Assembly: GCA_000708835.1 (NCBI GenBank)
Contig: DF237067.1
Span: 4,054-68,053, forward strand
Direction: 5' to 3'
Source: Klebsormidium nitens
Lineage: Eukaryota; Streptophyta; Klebsormidiophyceae; Klebsormidiales; Klebsormidiaceae
DNA: 64,000 bases
Part shown: piece by piece, positions 45,968 through 57,223 of the stretch
Layout of the letters: each line of letters begins with the position of its first letter
Position numbering within the stretch: the stretch's first letter is position 1
Notes under the pieces: model-generated
What the model was told of the DNA's origin: nothing
The model's input: only the letters and a program-made list of their open reading frames with translations
The model's database searches: none
Program-made: the position numbers and the translations under genes

Positions 45968-47117
45968 TGTAAGGGCGTCTTAGCGGACCTTGAGAGATAC
46001 TTTCAGCGCCCAATCTTGGTTGTCTGGTTGCCCCGTTCCTCCTGAGTCCTGCGAGGCTGCGCCCATGCGTGCCTCAGGGTTCGAGCTGTGCTAGTCGCGA
46101 GTACGCGCGCGTCGTCTGGAAGCCGCTACCGGCCTACCTATTCCGTCATGCCGTCATTCCGTCATGCCGTCATGCACGATTGATACGGAGAACCAGCGGA
46201 CTAGATGCCGCAAATCTTAAACGCATGTCTATTACAGTAAGTAAGGACTCTATTTATTAACGTAGCCCAACGCGTGTGCCCGGTTGACTTGTGTTTCTTG
46301 TGTTTCCATCGAGCTCGCATTTCGAGCCTGCGAGCTCATGTGAATAACGTTTCGGCACGCATAGTATATTGCGCGAGCCCCCGCGAGCACATGGAGGTGG
46401 CCGCAAATGGTCTTCGTGGTGCCGTACCTTGAGTTGAATCGCATTTTGTGGAAGCTCCAGCTCGCAAGCACTACGAAGCATGACCATAACAATGAGGTCG
46501 TACTAACTTAAGAAGCCAATGCTTCAACCTAACTTAGACGATCAGGTCGATATGCTTTTCCTTAATACAACATGAAGCACGTTTGCCTGCATCAGCGAGC
46601 ACCGTTAACATGGGCCAAAGCACAATCATATCAAAACCTCGCACATCCTCATATATGGACCACTGTTCCGAAGTTCGTTGAAAGTTCCTCAAAAGCTCTT
46701 CCATGACTTATTGCCTACGCTATCGCCCAATCCACATTCCTTGAAAGCTAGCTGCTGCGAGCACCAACTGGCGAACACCTACCTGGATGTGAATCTTCAG
46801 TGAACATTCTGCCAACCCTTCCCTGACCTTTGCTCTCTGATTATTGCCCGTTGATCCCTCGACAAATATATTTTCTACCTGGTGCAAGCTGCCTAGACTA
46901 CTGCTATGCTCGCTTAGTGTACTGGTAAGTGCCTGTTCTACACTCCTGAGAATTGAGTGAGACTCCTTATTTCTATGGTCATCTTCCTAAACCTTGGCTG
47001 TGACCAACATACATGAGCAATATAATCAATACCCTCGATGTCCGAAGTGAACGGCCTGAATCCTAACGACACCGCTGGCAAATGGTACATATGTCACAGG
47101 AGCTTACAAAGGTGTGT
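45968..47117. other. Gene-free spacer with octamer repeat
   Basis: Lies between the TAP46 start and the methyltransferase stop, which are both on the minus strand. It contains the CCGTCATG repeat at 46143-46174. No coding exon is supported. Confidence 0.5.
46143..46174 (+). repeat. Four-copy 8-bp tandem repeat
   Basis: CCGTCATG x4 with one substitution (second copy CCGTCATT). It lies about 180 bp upstream of the TAP46 start codon, so it is in the promoter or 5' UTR of that gene. Confidence 0.85.
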
Positions 47118-50100
47118 CTACTTCCGGGCCGCAAACACCATGTGACGAGGTGACTCAGCGATTCTACGGAACTCCCTAAAAGGCCCTGCCGCCTCCACGA
47201 CGCCCCTGATCTTTGCCTCACCGGCACAGGCTCCCCACGAGCAGCCACCCTCCTGGCTCAGTGCATTTGGCACGCACACCAAAGTCGAGAAACTGCAAAC
47301 CGGATTATAATTTGTTGTAACTGTGGATGCAGCAAGACCGCAATACATCTTATCCAATCAAGATAGCACTTCAACGTCGACTTCGCTAGGCCTACTGACG
47401 GCAGGAGCAGATTGACGCAGCGAAGCGATCAGACATGGGCTTCGACAGCAGGGCAGGCTGCTGTGCCTACCTGTAGAGGACCCTGGCGAGCGGGTTGGTG
47501 AGGTTGCCGCTGAGCTTGCCGTCCGTCAGGTGCTCCACGATGAGCCAGATACCCCCGTCTGCAAGAGCCTCGTACACGTGCTTGGCCGCCCCCAGCGGAT
47601 CTCCAAAGTCGTGCAGCGAGTCGAGCATGGTGATCAGGGTGAAGCCGTCTCCCGGAAAGTTCTTGGCCGTGGATACCTGGAAGCTCACGTTGCCTGCGCA
47701 CAGACACAGGAGCAAACTGAGACTCTTGGCACAGCCTGCGTAGCTACTTTCAACTGAATCAGGATTTTTAAGAAGGAACCATGTACTGCATGTGTGTGAC
47801 CAGGCTTACGATGTCCACTTAGCACCAAGGGCCAGACTGTTCGCACTGCAAGGGGTGTCAAGATCTACACATCCTATGGTCCACGAATCATCGTCAATCA
47901 ACACAGAGACAATATTCTATGCTGTTTGAAATAGGATCTCTCTCCATGTTCTTCGTAACGTCCACCTTCAAACATCGTCACATGATTCGCATACTTCCAC
48001 CTGTATTCCCATGACTTGCCAAACAAACAGAGACGGAAAACGGATGTCCGTACGGTCGACGATACGGCTGGTCCGTGCTCACCCTCGATCCCGTTGTCCT
48101 TCGCAATCGCTCTGGCCTGTAACACGGACAGCTCGTGCCGGTCGAAGCCCACGAAGGTGGAGTTGGGGTAGCTCCGCGCCATCATCAAGGTCGTGGCACC
48201 AAAGCCGCATCCGACGTCGGCCACCTTGCCGCCGCGCTCCAGCTCCTCCTGTAACAGCAACGAAGTCACACGAATTGGCCGAAGGAGCCTCTGTCCCGAC
48301 TTCAGGACCTGACGAGAAGACAGCTCTGCTTGTAACCGTTGGTAGGCCCCAAAGTACTAGGGAACGCGGACTGCGTTCGCACTGAGCGGACGGAAGGAAT
48401 GATGGCCGCATAAATCCTGTCAGATCTGCTATACAGCAGCTCTCTCGTGCTCAACGTTTTCCACGAACTGTTCGACTGCTTGGCGAAGGGATCGCAAGAG
48501 CCATAAAATTGGACAACAAACCTTTCGGCACAAGGTACCGAGCCGGAGTGATACAGCAAGCGAGTGAAGGACTAGAGCGGACCTCTAGAATATCTCCCAG
48601 CGCGGGCAACCAAACTTGCACGAGGAGCGCTTCCCACTCCGTTGCCGTTGCTCGAGCTATTCCCCGGGCCATCCCCACAGGCTGCTCTCCGTAGCTGAGG
48701 CCGCGGCCACTTTTGAATGTGCTTGCCAGTGTCTCCAAGTGGGTCCCACTAAGCGAAGCTGCCACCTCCATCAGACCCATCAGGTTGGAGGGGTTCTCGT
48801 CCCTATGATCCGAGAAGGGCAAGACGCCTCAAAATAGGCAAAGCGAACAGCAAGCTGATATCACACTACCTCAACTGTGGCCAGAGCAGACGCGCTCTCT
48901 TGCATTGAAAAATCGACGAGTTTCACGACACCAGACCTGACTCACAGACTATACACTAGCTGGATGCTGGTCGAATATCAAACATTTTTGAGTAGAAAAG
49001 CACATACCTGGCTAGCACCATGGCCTGCTCTGCAGTCAGCTCAAATGTTTCAGAAGGTGCATGGTAAGCGACCCAGCCTGCCGCTGCGTTTGCATTTAAC
49101 CATTCCCTCATGAGCCTGCATGAAAAGGTAAACGAGGCCTTAGGAGCTGCGCCCGGAACTGGCGGCTTGGCAACATGCACTAATTCAGCCAGAGTCACAG
49201 GGGACATCTGGAGCTTCAATAATCAGTACAGGCATCATTAGCGAGCATCTATGCGACCAAGGAGCGACGCTCTTCACGCTAGCTTCAGCGCTGTCCAGCA
49301 GCAGGCGGGAACTCGAAAACGTCAAGATGAAGTGCAGGTTGCCCGACATAAACTTAGTCTTAATCTTCTGAATGAGATTGCTTCAGACCTTCAAGTCAGG
49401 CTGCAGGACGCCCACCATGACCTTCAACCCCAACGAAACATCTACAGACCAAAAGCCTGGGCAAAATACTCGTTAAGGGAGCCTCACCTTTCTGAACATC
49501 CAGTACGAACTGCTAATTCAGCCGGGGTAACTTTTCCAGCTCCATCCATTGCTGTACTCAGAGAACGAACCAAACATGTTACAAAAAAGAGGTAGGAAGG
49601 AAGCGAAAGAGCCTCTTGTCCTCCAATTCACTTGAGTGCTCCCGCTAGTGGCAAATGGCCTACAGGATAGTAACAATCGCCCTTCAGCAAGTATTGCTTT
49701 TGCTGTTGTAAAATGAAGCAGAAACTCAAGTGCTTGATCAACTCTCGTTTTTGAGCTCGCTTTGAAAGTCTCCGCTGTGTAGGACATCCGCCGATCTGTA
49801 TGTGTTGATTTCGTTTCAGCAATACGCCTCCAGAAAAAAATGGTACTTTGAGAGTGTTTTGTCAACATGTGCATCCTTTGCAACTAGTGAGAATACCAGG
49901 ACCAGCTTGCAGAACCTCCATGTTGAGCTTAGTCAGGAACAGACAGATTGGGTCTATTTCATCAGTTAGGTCCAGTTCAAAACCTAAGGGAAGCAAGAAA
50001 TGCCCCATTCACAAGCTCAAGTTCCTTAATATTACAGTAGGTCTGTGCCACATTGTTTATTTCAAGCTCAGGTCAACCGCGACTAAGACCCCAATGCAAT

Positions 50101-51030
50101 AATGCAGCTGGTGTTTGCTCTCCACCATCTGATAGGATCTCAGACCAATTCCTGGCCCCAACCGTACAACTTGGACCCCTCACCTTTGTAAAGCCCAAGC
50201 CGGTCACCCAGAACTCCAAGAACACAGCTGAAAGCGCCGCCAACCTGACATGCGGAAGCTGTCTCAGTACACGAAAGCACTGCAGCCGGGGCATTCAAAA
50301 CGGTTGACTAACGGAAGAAGAAATGGGACATGCAACCACTGCAAGATAAAGAACGCTCCTGTTCACATACTCCCTGCGTACAATTGCACAGATGTAGGAA
50401 ACTCAAGCACAAACAAGTGAGCTGCTCTGCATTTGAAGCCACAGGCATATGGTGGAAGAGAGCAGCTGATACATCTGCCACTCAGCTCGCTGAGCTCAGT
50501 CCGTTCATGTAGTGGAGGGCAGTCTGACCTCCTTGAGAACTTTGTCTTGCAACTTTTCAAGCACAGCTTCATTTGCTCCTGCTGGAATGAGGGAATCGCA
50601 GCGCGCCTCAGCTGGTGGGGTTTCAGGCCACATGTGAGCATCTTCATGATCAAAAGCACCCTGCAGATGCCCCTGCAAAGGTGCAGTAAAGTCATGAGTG
50701 AGTCATCCAGTCTCGAAAAGGAATGGTTTATGCTTCCTTATCCAAAAATGGCACATACAACGCTTTCTTGAGAAGCAGAGTGACTTGTCAAACTCTGCAA
50801 CTGATCTGATTGCTTCTCGGCACTCATGATCAGAAAACCCTTCGCGGGCGCAGCAAACATACATGTTTTTGGACGCACGCGGATCATGTTACATTGCATC
50901 CCATATTGTAGCAGATATCCACCTGTTTTAATTCCCTTTCAGGATCTTTGGTGGAGCTGGGCCCCTTCGAAACTTCCTCTGCATCGTTCTGCAGTTTCAG
51001 TCTCGGAAGTTGCGACAGAAAGTTCTCCAT
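47118..51030 (-). CDS. Class I SAM-dependent methyltransferase with N-terminal winged-helix-like domain
   Basis: Nine exons: 50923-51030, 50529-50672, 50184-50244, 49488-49551, 49008-49115, 48583-48802, 48083-48248, 47471-47693, 47118-47292; 422 residues, phases consistent. After a charged N-terminus comes a small helix-turn-helix-like domain (GVLGDRLGLYKAMDGAGKVT, PAELAVRTGCSERLMREWLN, TFELTAEQAMVLA), as in O-methyltransferase-like and Rv2258c-like proteins, where it helps dimerisation. The Rossmann methyltransferase fold follows: motif I VADVGCGFGATTL, then FVGFDRHELSV (acidic residue for SAM ribose), ITMLDSLHDFGDP (motif IV region), and ALADGGIWLIVEHL. The C-terminus ends EFRRIAESPRHMVFAARK. 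The acceptor substrate is unknown. The first two exons are less certain than the rest; the open frame and phases support them but no homology does. Confidence 0.88.
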
Positions 51031-52783
51031 CTTCACAAGGACCTTGAGGGAGTCGAGAGACTTGTACAACACAAAATACCAAAAAAGACACCACAGTTTT
51101 CCATGCAGCAGCACAAAATGGATCTTCTTGCTTCAGGAAAAAGAGCTAATGGGAGCAACGAAGGGATTGTCTTCCGTCTTCAGCACGGAAGCTACAAGAG
51201 GCCTTCGTTCTTCAAATGGCTTCTGATGAGCGCTGTGGCTCCAAACAAACTTGAAAGGGGGCGGAACTCCCCTGTGGAAGAACGACTTTCTTTCGTGTGG
51301 ATTTGCTGACTAGGCAAGCCGCAAACTTCGACATGAATTGACCATGATGCGTGTTGGTCTCAAACGAGCGGTGGTCGAGCTTTTGTGAAGCCTGATCGGA
51401 CGGCGGACCTGAGTCCAGGAGAGTATCCATTGTATCGACGGTTCTCCAAGCTTGGACTCACAATCCACGGCCGATAATAGCCAACGCAGTTGCAATGGCC
51501 GGCCGGATTCGCCGCGTGAACGCTGAGGCGGTGCCAGGTGGCAGGTGGTCTCTTCAGAGCTTCAACATCCGAGTGAGGAGGGAGCCTGCTGATTACGGTA
51601 TACTGGTAGTGACAGTAAGTGTCTCCATTATACACCCGCATGGAGCAGAGACTAGCTTCATGTGCTAGATTCTTGCTTGTAGATCTGTGTTCTGCATTGT
51701 CAATGTTAGGGTCCTCTGAACATTGATTCTTGGTGATTTGTTCCGCCTATTGTACTGCTTGTTCATTCATTCATTATACACCCGCATTGAACTCGGGGAG
51801 GCTGCCATCAAAGCTTAGAGCGCCATGGGCGCATCCGCAGCTGTGAGCTCCATCGTTGGTCGGCACCTGATTGCTTCTGATGGTGATGTCTGCCGGCCCA
51901 GGAAGCGATGGCAGCGGCCCACATTATCGGTTGCTGATTCCCCTCTGACTCTGCACCAATTGGGCGCGCCTTGCCTATCGCAATGGCATTCAGCCAAGGT
52001 GGCAGCAGGCAGAAGGGGCCACTTGGGTGAACTGCAGCATCGATCTGCTGTGCAATTCTTGAGCAAGGCCCCTCAGGCTCTGCTCGGGTCTCGCTTTGTG
52101 CCCCCAGCTTCCCCAAGCATCTGCCAAAATCTGCTGGTGCGTTTGGATGCACGCAAGGCAGCTAGGAGTGGCAGCAAGGTCGTGGCACAAACGACCGCTA
52201 CAGGGGCAACCCCAGATGTCAGTTTCCACATTTGTGAACTCAATCTCCTGTCTGCAGCATACCCAAGCTCGCCCAAATCATGCTCTTTGAGTATGCAAAA
52301 ACTAAGCATGTGGAGTTGAGGAAGTTTCATCAGATTGAGTGTACCGCTGCCCCTGCCCAATGCTGATGGTCATTGTACAGGTGGTCAGATGCAGTGTGAT
52401 GACTTTGGACTTTATCAATGCTGACAAAGCAGGGCGCATTAGTATTTAAGTAGTGACGTTTAAATTCTTGTTTTCCAGCGTAGTTGAAGACTTCTTCATC
52501 TGAAAGCTTGCCAAGTTTCTTTTGCTGATGATCAGATGCATTCATTTTTCTCAAAAAGTGGGCTTTGACAATGCAAGGTGGGGCACAATTGTGCACATCA
52601 CCTGGTGTTGACTTGTACCGACGTAAGTATTGGCTTGTGCAGGCTGATGGCTGGATCAGATATCAAGGTAGGCCTCCAGTAGCTTTCAAGTCCTACTAGC
52701 AGGTAAAGCAGGTAGTGCCATTGCCTTCTTGACAGGCTTACAATCCGAGTATATGCATACCTCTTCTTGGTTGAGTTGAAGCT
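51031..52783. other. Spacer with an unassigned open frame
   Basis: Lies between the methyltransferase start (minus) and the membrane protein start used here (plus). An open frame on the plus strand from the ATG at 51825 to 52319 (164 codons, Ala/Ser/Arg-rich, transit-peptide-like) could be a 5' exon of the membrane protein. I could not find a donor whose phase is convincing, so I left it out. Confidence 0.4.
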
Positions 52784-55375
52784 ATGTCTTTGCCACTTTG
52801 TCTGCTACCTGCTTTCAATGCACCCAAGTCAATGACCCCAAAGCCCCCAACTTCGGCCCCGCATGCCACAGCCTTCTTGCTGTCCACGCAGCACAATCGT
52901 CAAAGTCTCACATCGTACGCAGGCAATGTGAGCAAGGGTCCTCAGGCAGCCTGGCTGCCCATTGCCATTGGTGTGGCCACCGGCGTGTACGTGTACCCCA
53001 AGATCCTCCCCTACATGCTCATGCTGCTGGACAACATCCTCCAGCACTGGCCCGTGAGTTGCATACCCACACGGAATGCTCGGAAGGCTAGATAGATGCA
53101 TCTGCCCTCAAAAGCTGCTCGCATTTCCTCTGCTGTTTGGCTGCTCAGTCCCTGCCACAGAATCTCACGCTGCAGAGGTTGAGCTTGGTCGCCTCTTCTG
53201 GGCGTGTCTTGGATTGCCCCACCGCTGATGCCCCACTTCTGTGCTGTCTGCTTCGTGCAGCCGCACTACCTGGGAATCACCGCGGTGGACGCACTCCTAG
53301 GTGGGCTTCTGACATAGAAGGAAAGATGATACATTGAAGCTCAACACTGCCAGCATTCAACAACTGTCCATCACATTATTGAAAAGCCAGCTTTGTAGTT
53401 TTTGGAGGGCCTAAGACTCCTGTCACATTTGCCCCCGCTGTTCTGACGCAGTCCACCGTCTACTTGTATGCTGGAGCTAAATACAGGCCAGGATGGGGTG
53501 CTGCTGAAGCTCTGCCAGGTCGCCGCCTCGCCTCACCTCCCATCGCATCACACTCAGCTCCGTCACTCTGCGTCAAGCACTGCAATCCCCCATGCGGCCC
53601 AGCATCCAATCTGTGCCCCCGTTTGTCTCGCAGGTATCCTGGTGCCTTTTTTCCAGGACGTCTTTGCCTCCGCTGACTACGGCCGCATCATCGTGGCCTA
53701 CTTCTCCGCTGTCATCCTGTCATGGGCCCTCGCAGCCGGCATTGAGTCCTCGCGCCTGGACGCCCACCGCAGCAAGCTGATCAAGTTCTTCTCGCCGCTG
53801 GTGTCGGTGGAGATTTTCTCGGGGGTGGGCGTCCTGACGCCCCTCCTGTGGGTGGCGCCCTTCCTGCGCATGCCCGGCAACACGGTATGCCACCACCTCG
53901 GGCGGCGCTCCGCCGATTACCCTAATGATTGGGTTCAGTTATCGAGTTGCTAAACGAAGTGGCGAAGCCCCTCCTTGATGGAGGGAATTGCCGCTCAAGG
54001 CGTGCAAGCTGATGGGTAAAACTTGGTTACTTTTCTACTTGACTTCTCTCAAGCATGCCCCGGGTTACTTCTCTGCTTGCCTTTTCGTATATCATGCCCG
54101 GGGCGTCCAAGACAGAACTTCCAGGAGTGCGCCAATTTACTATCTTGAATAACGAGGAATCCACAGGCCTCAGCTCCTTTGATGAGACTGCGGGCTCTTT
54201 ATTCGCGATCTTTCAAGGAGGCTCATCGAAGCCTGAATCAAAGGAAGTCCTGCAGATGAAAATGCACTGTGATTCACACAGCGTTTCAAGTTTATCTGGA
54301 GGAGTAACGTTTGTGGGCCTTCTGCCCAACCTCATCCCGCCCATCTCCGCCCCTCCCCAGGACTCGGCCGCCCAGCTGACCCCCGCTGTCGTGGCCAACA
54401 AGCTGGTGTCGGCGCAGCGCGTGCGGCTGCTGTCGCTGGTCATCCTCGCCTCGTTCGTGCCGTACGTCGCGGGCTACTTTTTGACCTCCACCCGCTACCA
54501 CGTGAATCAGCTGCTGGTTGCGCTTCCTCCCCTCGTGTGGCCCCTCCTGTGGGGCTCCACGGGCACCACCGACGCGGACAGCCCCGTCGCGGGCCACTCC
54601 GCCGCGGAGCGCCTGCACTCCCTGGCCGTCGGGGTGGGCCTGCTGCAGCACGCGATGTGCGTGGCGCAGCTGGTGGAGCGGCCCGACATGCTGGCACGCG
54701 CCGCGGGGCTGCTCCACAACCACCCGATGCACATGCGGCCCACGCTGTTCGTGCTGGTCACAACGACCAGCCTCTGGGCAGGTGAGAATCCGCACGCGGG
54801 CAGCACGAGCAGAGAAGACGCGACCGCTTCCACGGTAGCCGCTTTCTACAAATGCTGGCGGGCAAGCGGGGACACGGTGTCTTACGCAGCGTGGGACGCT
54901 TCTTAGAAGTAACTGATTCTGGACGTCCAAACTGCTGGTCATCAGGTCTGGGCTCTTTCGATCCTGTGCTCAAGAGTGGCTGCGTAGTGGACAGAATAAA
55001 ATGATTGCCCAGATCCTCGCTTTCAGGTGTTACTTTATTGACCATTTCCAATCTGACTTTTCTTCGTGGAGTGCCGCGTCCACCAAGTTGCAAGAGCGCA
55101 TCAGATTCGTATTTTGGGTGATGAAAGCGGCCACTTACGCAACTGTGTAATCGAGCAGATTTGGGCCGGCTGCTTCGTCCGCCCCAGCTGACCTCCCCTC
55201 TCCCCCGTGTACAGCGTTGCTGTCCATCCCCCTGGCCCAGGAAGGGCCCAAAGCCGCCTTAGGCGTCGTGGGGAAGAGCATCCTTCTTGGACCGGCGGCT
55301 GCAATGTCGCTCTACTTTGCGGCAAGGGAGAGGGCGTACCTAGACGTGGCTTTAAGGGCAAATCCCGTGCTTTGA
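52784..55375 (+). CDS. Unrecognised multi-pass membrane protein
   Basis: Five exons: 52784-53053, 53261-53300, 53634-53884, 54361-54781, 55215-55375; 380 residues with exact phases. I do not recognise the family. About eight or nine hydrophobic segments are visible, for example WLPIAIGVATGVYVYPKIL, IIVAYFSAVILSWALAAGI, IFSGVGVLTPLLWVAPFL, LLSLVILASFVPYVAGYFL, VNQLLVALPPLVWPLLW and LFVLVTTTSLWAALLSIPL. Conserved-looking polar positions lie in loops (PHYLGITAVD, ESSRLDAHRSK). The N-terminal 50 residues are Ser/Pro/Thr-rich and could be part of an organelle transit peptide. The true start may be farther upstream (see 51825). The exon starting at 54361 follows a strong pyrimidine tract. An enzyme or transporter role is equally possible. 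Confidence 0.72.
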
Positions 55376-55460
55376 GGAGCGACAGAATCAGCAGATTTCA
55401 CCACTGCTCCTCGCCTTCTGTAGCGTGTTGAGTGCTTATGATTTGGATGTCTGTCGAAAT

Positions 55461-55529
55461 TATGTAACAAGTGGAATTGTGTTTGAAACTCTCGGCCCTC
55501 TGAAAGAGGGATCGAGTTATGTAACAAGT
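55461..55529 (+). repeat. Pair of 12-bp direct repeats containing TGTAA
   Basis: TATGTAACAAGT at 55461-55472 and 55518-55529, 57 bp apart. Both contain TGTAA, the common green-algal poly(A) signal, 86-154 bp downstream of the membrane protein stop. They are candidate alternative 3' processing signals for that gene. Confidence 0.6.
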
Positions 55530-56153
55530 AGGAGCGCAATACGTGCAACTATGCGAGAGTGATTGTTTATAGTAACCAGCAACTTAATTAAGCCTCATTT
55601 GGCGCGCCGAACTAAAACGTCTAAGTTCCCGGGAAAAGTGTTTGAGGATACTAAATCTAACATTGTACTTCACAACTAACTACACAAAACCTGTTTTGTG
55701 GTCACGTCACACAGTGTAGCTTGATGCAATCCTCAAAGTATATACGAGCTCAAGATTAGTTACTCAACCGACGACGTCATAGCACGCCAGATCTGCAAGG
55801 ACGGTACCGAGTTTTCGGACTCCTGGCATATGCATCCACCCATGTAGGTTGGCATTGCCGTCATGCAATTTCATGGCGCTAGGCGGCCGCCGGGAATTGC
55901 ATTGAGGAAGACGTGAGAATCTACCAAGCAGACGGGGTCAATCCATGTAAGATTGAAGTCCGCCGGAGGGCATATAGCCGTGCTGTGCATCGACTTGAGC
56001 CGCTCTCGACAATAAGCACGACCCACTGCACCAATGTTGACTGTGCATGTACGGTACACATGGTCCGTCACACCGGCCCAGGACCGCATCATTGCCTGCG
56101 ACAGATATCTAAGATCTCATGGTAAGTTGCAGTGTCAGTGCCATTTGGCAAAA

Positions 56154-56257
56154 TTCCGGTCGTTACCATATACACTAGCATGACTGAGTGCTTTCAAAAC
56201 GGTATACCGGTGATTCCTGTCGCTACCATCTACACTGAATGAGCGCTTTTGCAAAAC
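56154..56257 (+). repeat. Diverged direct repeat, two units of about 45 bp
   Basis: Unit 1 (56154-56200) and unit 2 (56214-56257) share TTCC-GTCG-TACCAT-TACACT, GA-TGAG-GCTTT and CAAAAC, with a 5-bp gap and several substitutions, about 80% identity by eye. Origin is unknown; an old tandem duplication is the simplest reading. Confidence 0.65.
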
Positions 56258-57223
56258 TCTCGTTCAATTCAGTGAAATCGTGAAAGCGCAACTAGCTGCA
56301 TGGACGCCCTCTTGCATCTAATCGTCTTGCGCGGCTATTTTGTATCGAGACGAGAGTCATTGGCCGCGGCGGCTATAATATCGAGATCCGCAGTCGAAGT
56401 GCATACCTGTACATGACATCCGCGCGGAGCTGCCCAAATGATGAAGTCGGCACTTTAAAGAGGGCGTGGGCGGACGCATCCGCCGTCAGCGACTGGTAAC
56501 CAGGGATGCGGCTGTTTCGGTCGCCGCAATGCCAATATTTGGCAGCGACATCGAGGGTGACTATGCTGTCACGCGGTTCTGGGTCGTTAAGCGGGAACAT
56601 GTCAATAACATATCAGACAAGTCTCGGCGCACTCGGCTAAAAGAAAAATACATGGCATTTCATGTCACTCATATGCATCGTACACATCATCATAGAAGAC
56701 GCACGTGGGTTCCTTCAACCACAACGCCCTCTTTTATAAACTAATTGCGCATGCAATATTTGTAGGTTGCCATTCAAACAAATGCCGCCAATGCGTGCCG
56801 GGTGATGCATACAATATAACGTCGGAGGTGCACATTGACGTAGGCCGTGTCGGAAGCTGCTCAGTCATATAATAGCTGATTAAGGTGACAATCAGGTGAC
56901 CGTCGTCTTGTATCCTTCCAGGTTACTCTAATTCTTGTTAAACCATTCTTTTCGGCCCTCAGAAAGGCTATGTGCAGCCAAGAAGGTACTTCAATGGCTA
57001 AAGGTCATATATACTCGTCTTCATGGAGTTAGCATGAAAAGCATCGCAAGGTCCAGTATGGACTGTCAAAACATGCAACGGATCAACTGAATCTGCCCGG
57101 TGTTTTACTACAGTCGCATACCATTACCGGTACCTTCGTACAACCGCTGTCTGGTGGTTACCACCTACAAGTACCAGATCGACCGTTGACATATATAAAT
57201 CTCTCGCCCCACGTCACCACTGC

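Larger units (their letters stand above)
55376..57223. other. Convergent spacer with short repeats
   Basis: About 1.85 kb between the stops of the membrane protein (plus) and the phosphorylase (minus). It contains two copies of TATGTAACAAGT (55461 and 55518) and a diverged direct repeat at 56154-56257. No coding exon is supported. Confidence 0.5.

Noticed and set aside
51825-52319. 164-codon plus-strand open frame, transit-peptide-like
   Set aside because: Could be exon 1 of the membrane protein, but no donor with convincing sequence and phase connects it. It is reported only as a note.
55584-55608. PacI site (TTAATTAA, 55584-55591) 9 bp from an AscI site (GGCGCGCC, 55601-55608), as in cloning polylinkers
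   Set aside because: No other vector sequence surrounds them, and another GGCGCGCC occurs naturally near 5748. Chance is the simplest explanation.
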